Source: Citreicoccus inhibens (GTDB lineage: Bacteria > Myxococcota > Myxococcia > Myxococcales > Myxococcaceae). From it: a DNA stretch of 64,000 bases. The translations under genes were made by a program, and so were the position numbers. The stretch is taken from positions 62,001 to 126,000 of the forward strand of contig NZ_JAHNZT010000011.1 in assembly GCF_019039035.1 (NCBI RefSeq), given 5' to 3'. Under the pieces are notes generated by a model, which saw only the letters and a list, made by a program, of their open reading frames with translations, was not told the origin of the DNA and did not search any database. Below, one piece after another: positions 63,597-64,000 of this stretch. Each line of letters begins with the position of its first letter. Position 1 is the first letter of the stretch.

Positions 63597-64000
63597 GTGA
63601 CCGCCCCAGCACCCGCATCGCCCGCCGAGTCGCCGAAGCCCTCAGTCCCCCCGCCGGCCCCGTCGGAGCGGGGGAGCGGACGAGGGGCCATGCTCGTCGC
63701 CATCGGCATCCTGGCCTCGCGCCTGATGGGGCTCGTGCGCGAGCGCGTGTTCGCCCACTACCTGGGCAACGCCGCCGCGGCCGCCGTTTTCAAGGCCGCG
63801 CTGCGCATCCCCAACTTCCTGCAGAACCTCTTCGGTGAGGGCGTGCTGTCCGGCTCCTTCATCCCCGTCTATGCCCAGCTCCTGGGCAAGAAGGACTCGG
63901 AGGAGGCGGACCGGGTGGCGGGGGCGGTGTTCGGGCTGCTCGCGCTGGTGACGGGGCTGACGGTGGCGGCGGGCATGTTCGCCACCCCGATGTTCGTGGA
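63597..64000 (+). CDS. murJ: Lipid II flippase MurJ, N-terminal part (truncated by window edge)
   Basis: The GTG at 63597 opens a frame that runs past the right edge (134 codons seen). After a 30-residue Pro/Ala/Ser-rich leader, AMLVAIGILASRLMGLVRERVFAHYLG, AAAVFKAALRIPNFLQNLFGEGVLSGSFIPVYAQLLG and the beginning of the third helix match MurJ/MviN, which moves lipid II across the inner membrane. The RIPNFLQNLFGEG block carries conserved Arg and Gly residues. It is divergent from encB across about 105 bp. The 30-residue cytoplasmic leader is longer than usual. Confidence 0.9.
   Translation, partial: MTAPAPASPAESPKPSVPPPAPSERGSGRGAMLVAIGILASRLMGLVRERVFAHYLGNAAAAAVFKAALRIPNFLQNLFGEGVLSGSFIPVYAQLLGKKDSEEADRVAGAVFGLLALVTGLTVAAGMFATPMFV

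Overview
The window is high-GC chromosomal DNA (about 70% G+C) from a myxobacterium, most likely of the Myxococcus/Corallococcus/Pyxidicoccus group. The call rests on an encapsulin shell protein that I recall as nearly identical to Myxococcus xanthus EncA, its adjacent ferritin-like cargo, many lipoproteins, and a housekeeping gene order recalled from Myxococcus. Nearly all of the window is coding. Many genes overlap by 4 bp (ATGA or GTGA). I saw no tRNA, rRNA, CRISPR array, insertion sequence or prophage.

Layout. 0-5.6 kb: two minus-strand lipoproteins (one cut by the left edge), a CCA-adding enzyme, mnmA, a membrane-anchored SPOR protein, a mannose-6-phosphate-isomerase-type cupin, an EF-hand-like lipoprotein and a small ribbon-helix-helix protein. 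5.6-10.8 kb: UDP-glucuronate decarboxylase and a GalE-like epimerase, then lepA-lepB. 10.9-14.9 kb: pyrB-pyrC-carA and a 226-residue unknown. 14.9-19.7 kb: pyruvate kinase, an exported DUF151 nuclease-fold protein, a zinc-ribbon protein with a polyacidic tail, and an acyl-CoA synthetase. 19.8-35.5 kb: gltA, then a seven-gene minus-strand shikimate operon (aroF, menG, aroK, fused aroDE, aroC, aroB, aroA), divergent from a six-gene menaquinone operon (menF, D, H, A, C, E). One operon makes chorismate and the other consumes it. The last menaquinone enzyme, MenG, sits inside the chorismate operon, and the shared promoter region carries a 24-bp dyad.

35.6-42.7 kb is the accessory-looking part: a 66-residue protein, a methyltransferase-like protein, an FAD aromatic hydroxylase, a haem-oxygenase-like diiron enzyme translationally coupled to a large PilZ (c-di-GMP receptor type) protein, and a degenerate histidine-kinase ATPase domain. 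Long gene-free stretches with inverted repeats and strong promoter matches lie between them.

42.9-51.1 kb is a TCA-cycle block (icd, mdh, sdhA, sdhB, sucC, sucD, ndk) that lacks the succinate dehydrogenase membrane anchor. 51.2-54.9 kb: rlmN and the rpsP-khpA-rimM-trmD-rplS translation cluster, closed by a textbook terminator. 54.9-64 kb: an SMC/YhaN-like membrane protein with a degenerate ATPase, yraN, rsmI, an outer-membrane barrel protein, an M23 peptidase, an NtrC-family regulator, the encapsulin shell and cargo, and the 5' part of murJ running off the right edge.

Start codons were refined using Shine-Dalgarno matches, 4-bp overlaps and promoter positions. Several genes lack a Shine-Dalgarno sequence and have a -10-like hexamer just upstream of the start, which suggests leaderless or very short-leader mRNAs. 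Functional names come from motifs and remembered family features, not from a database search.
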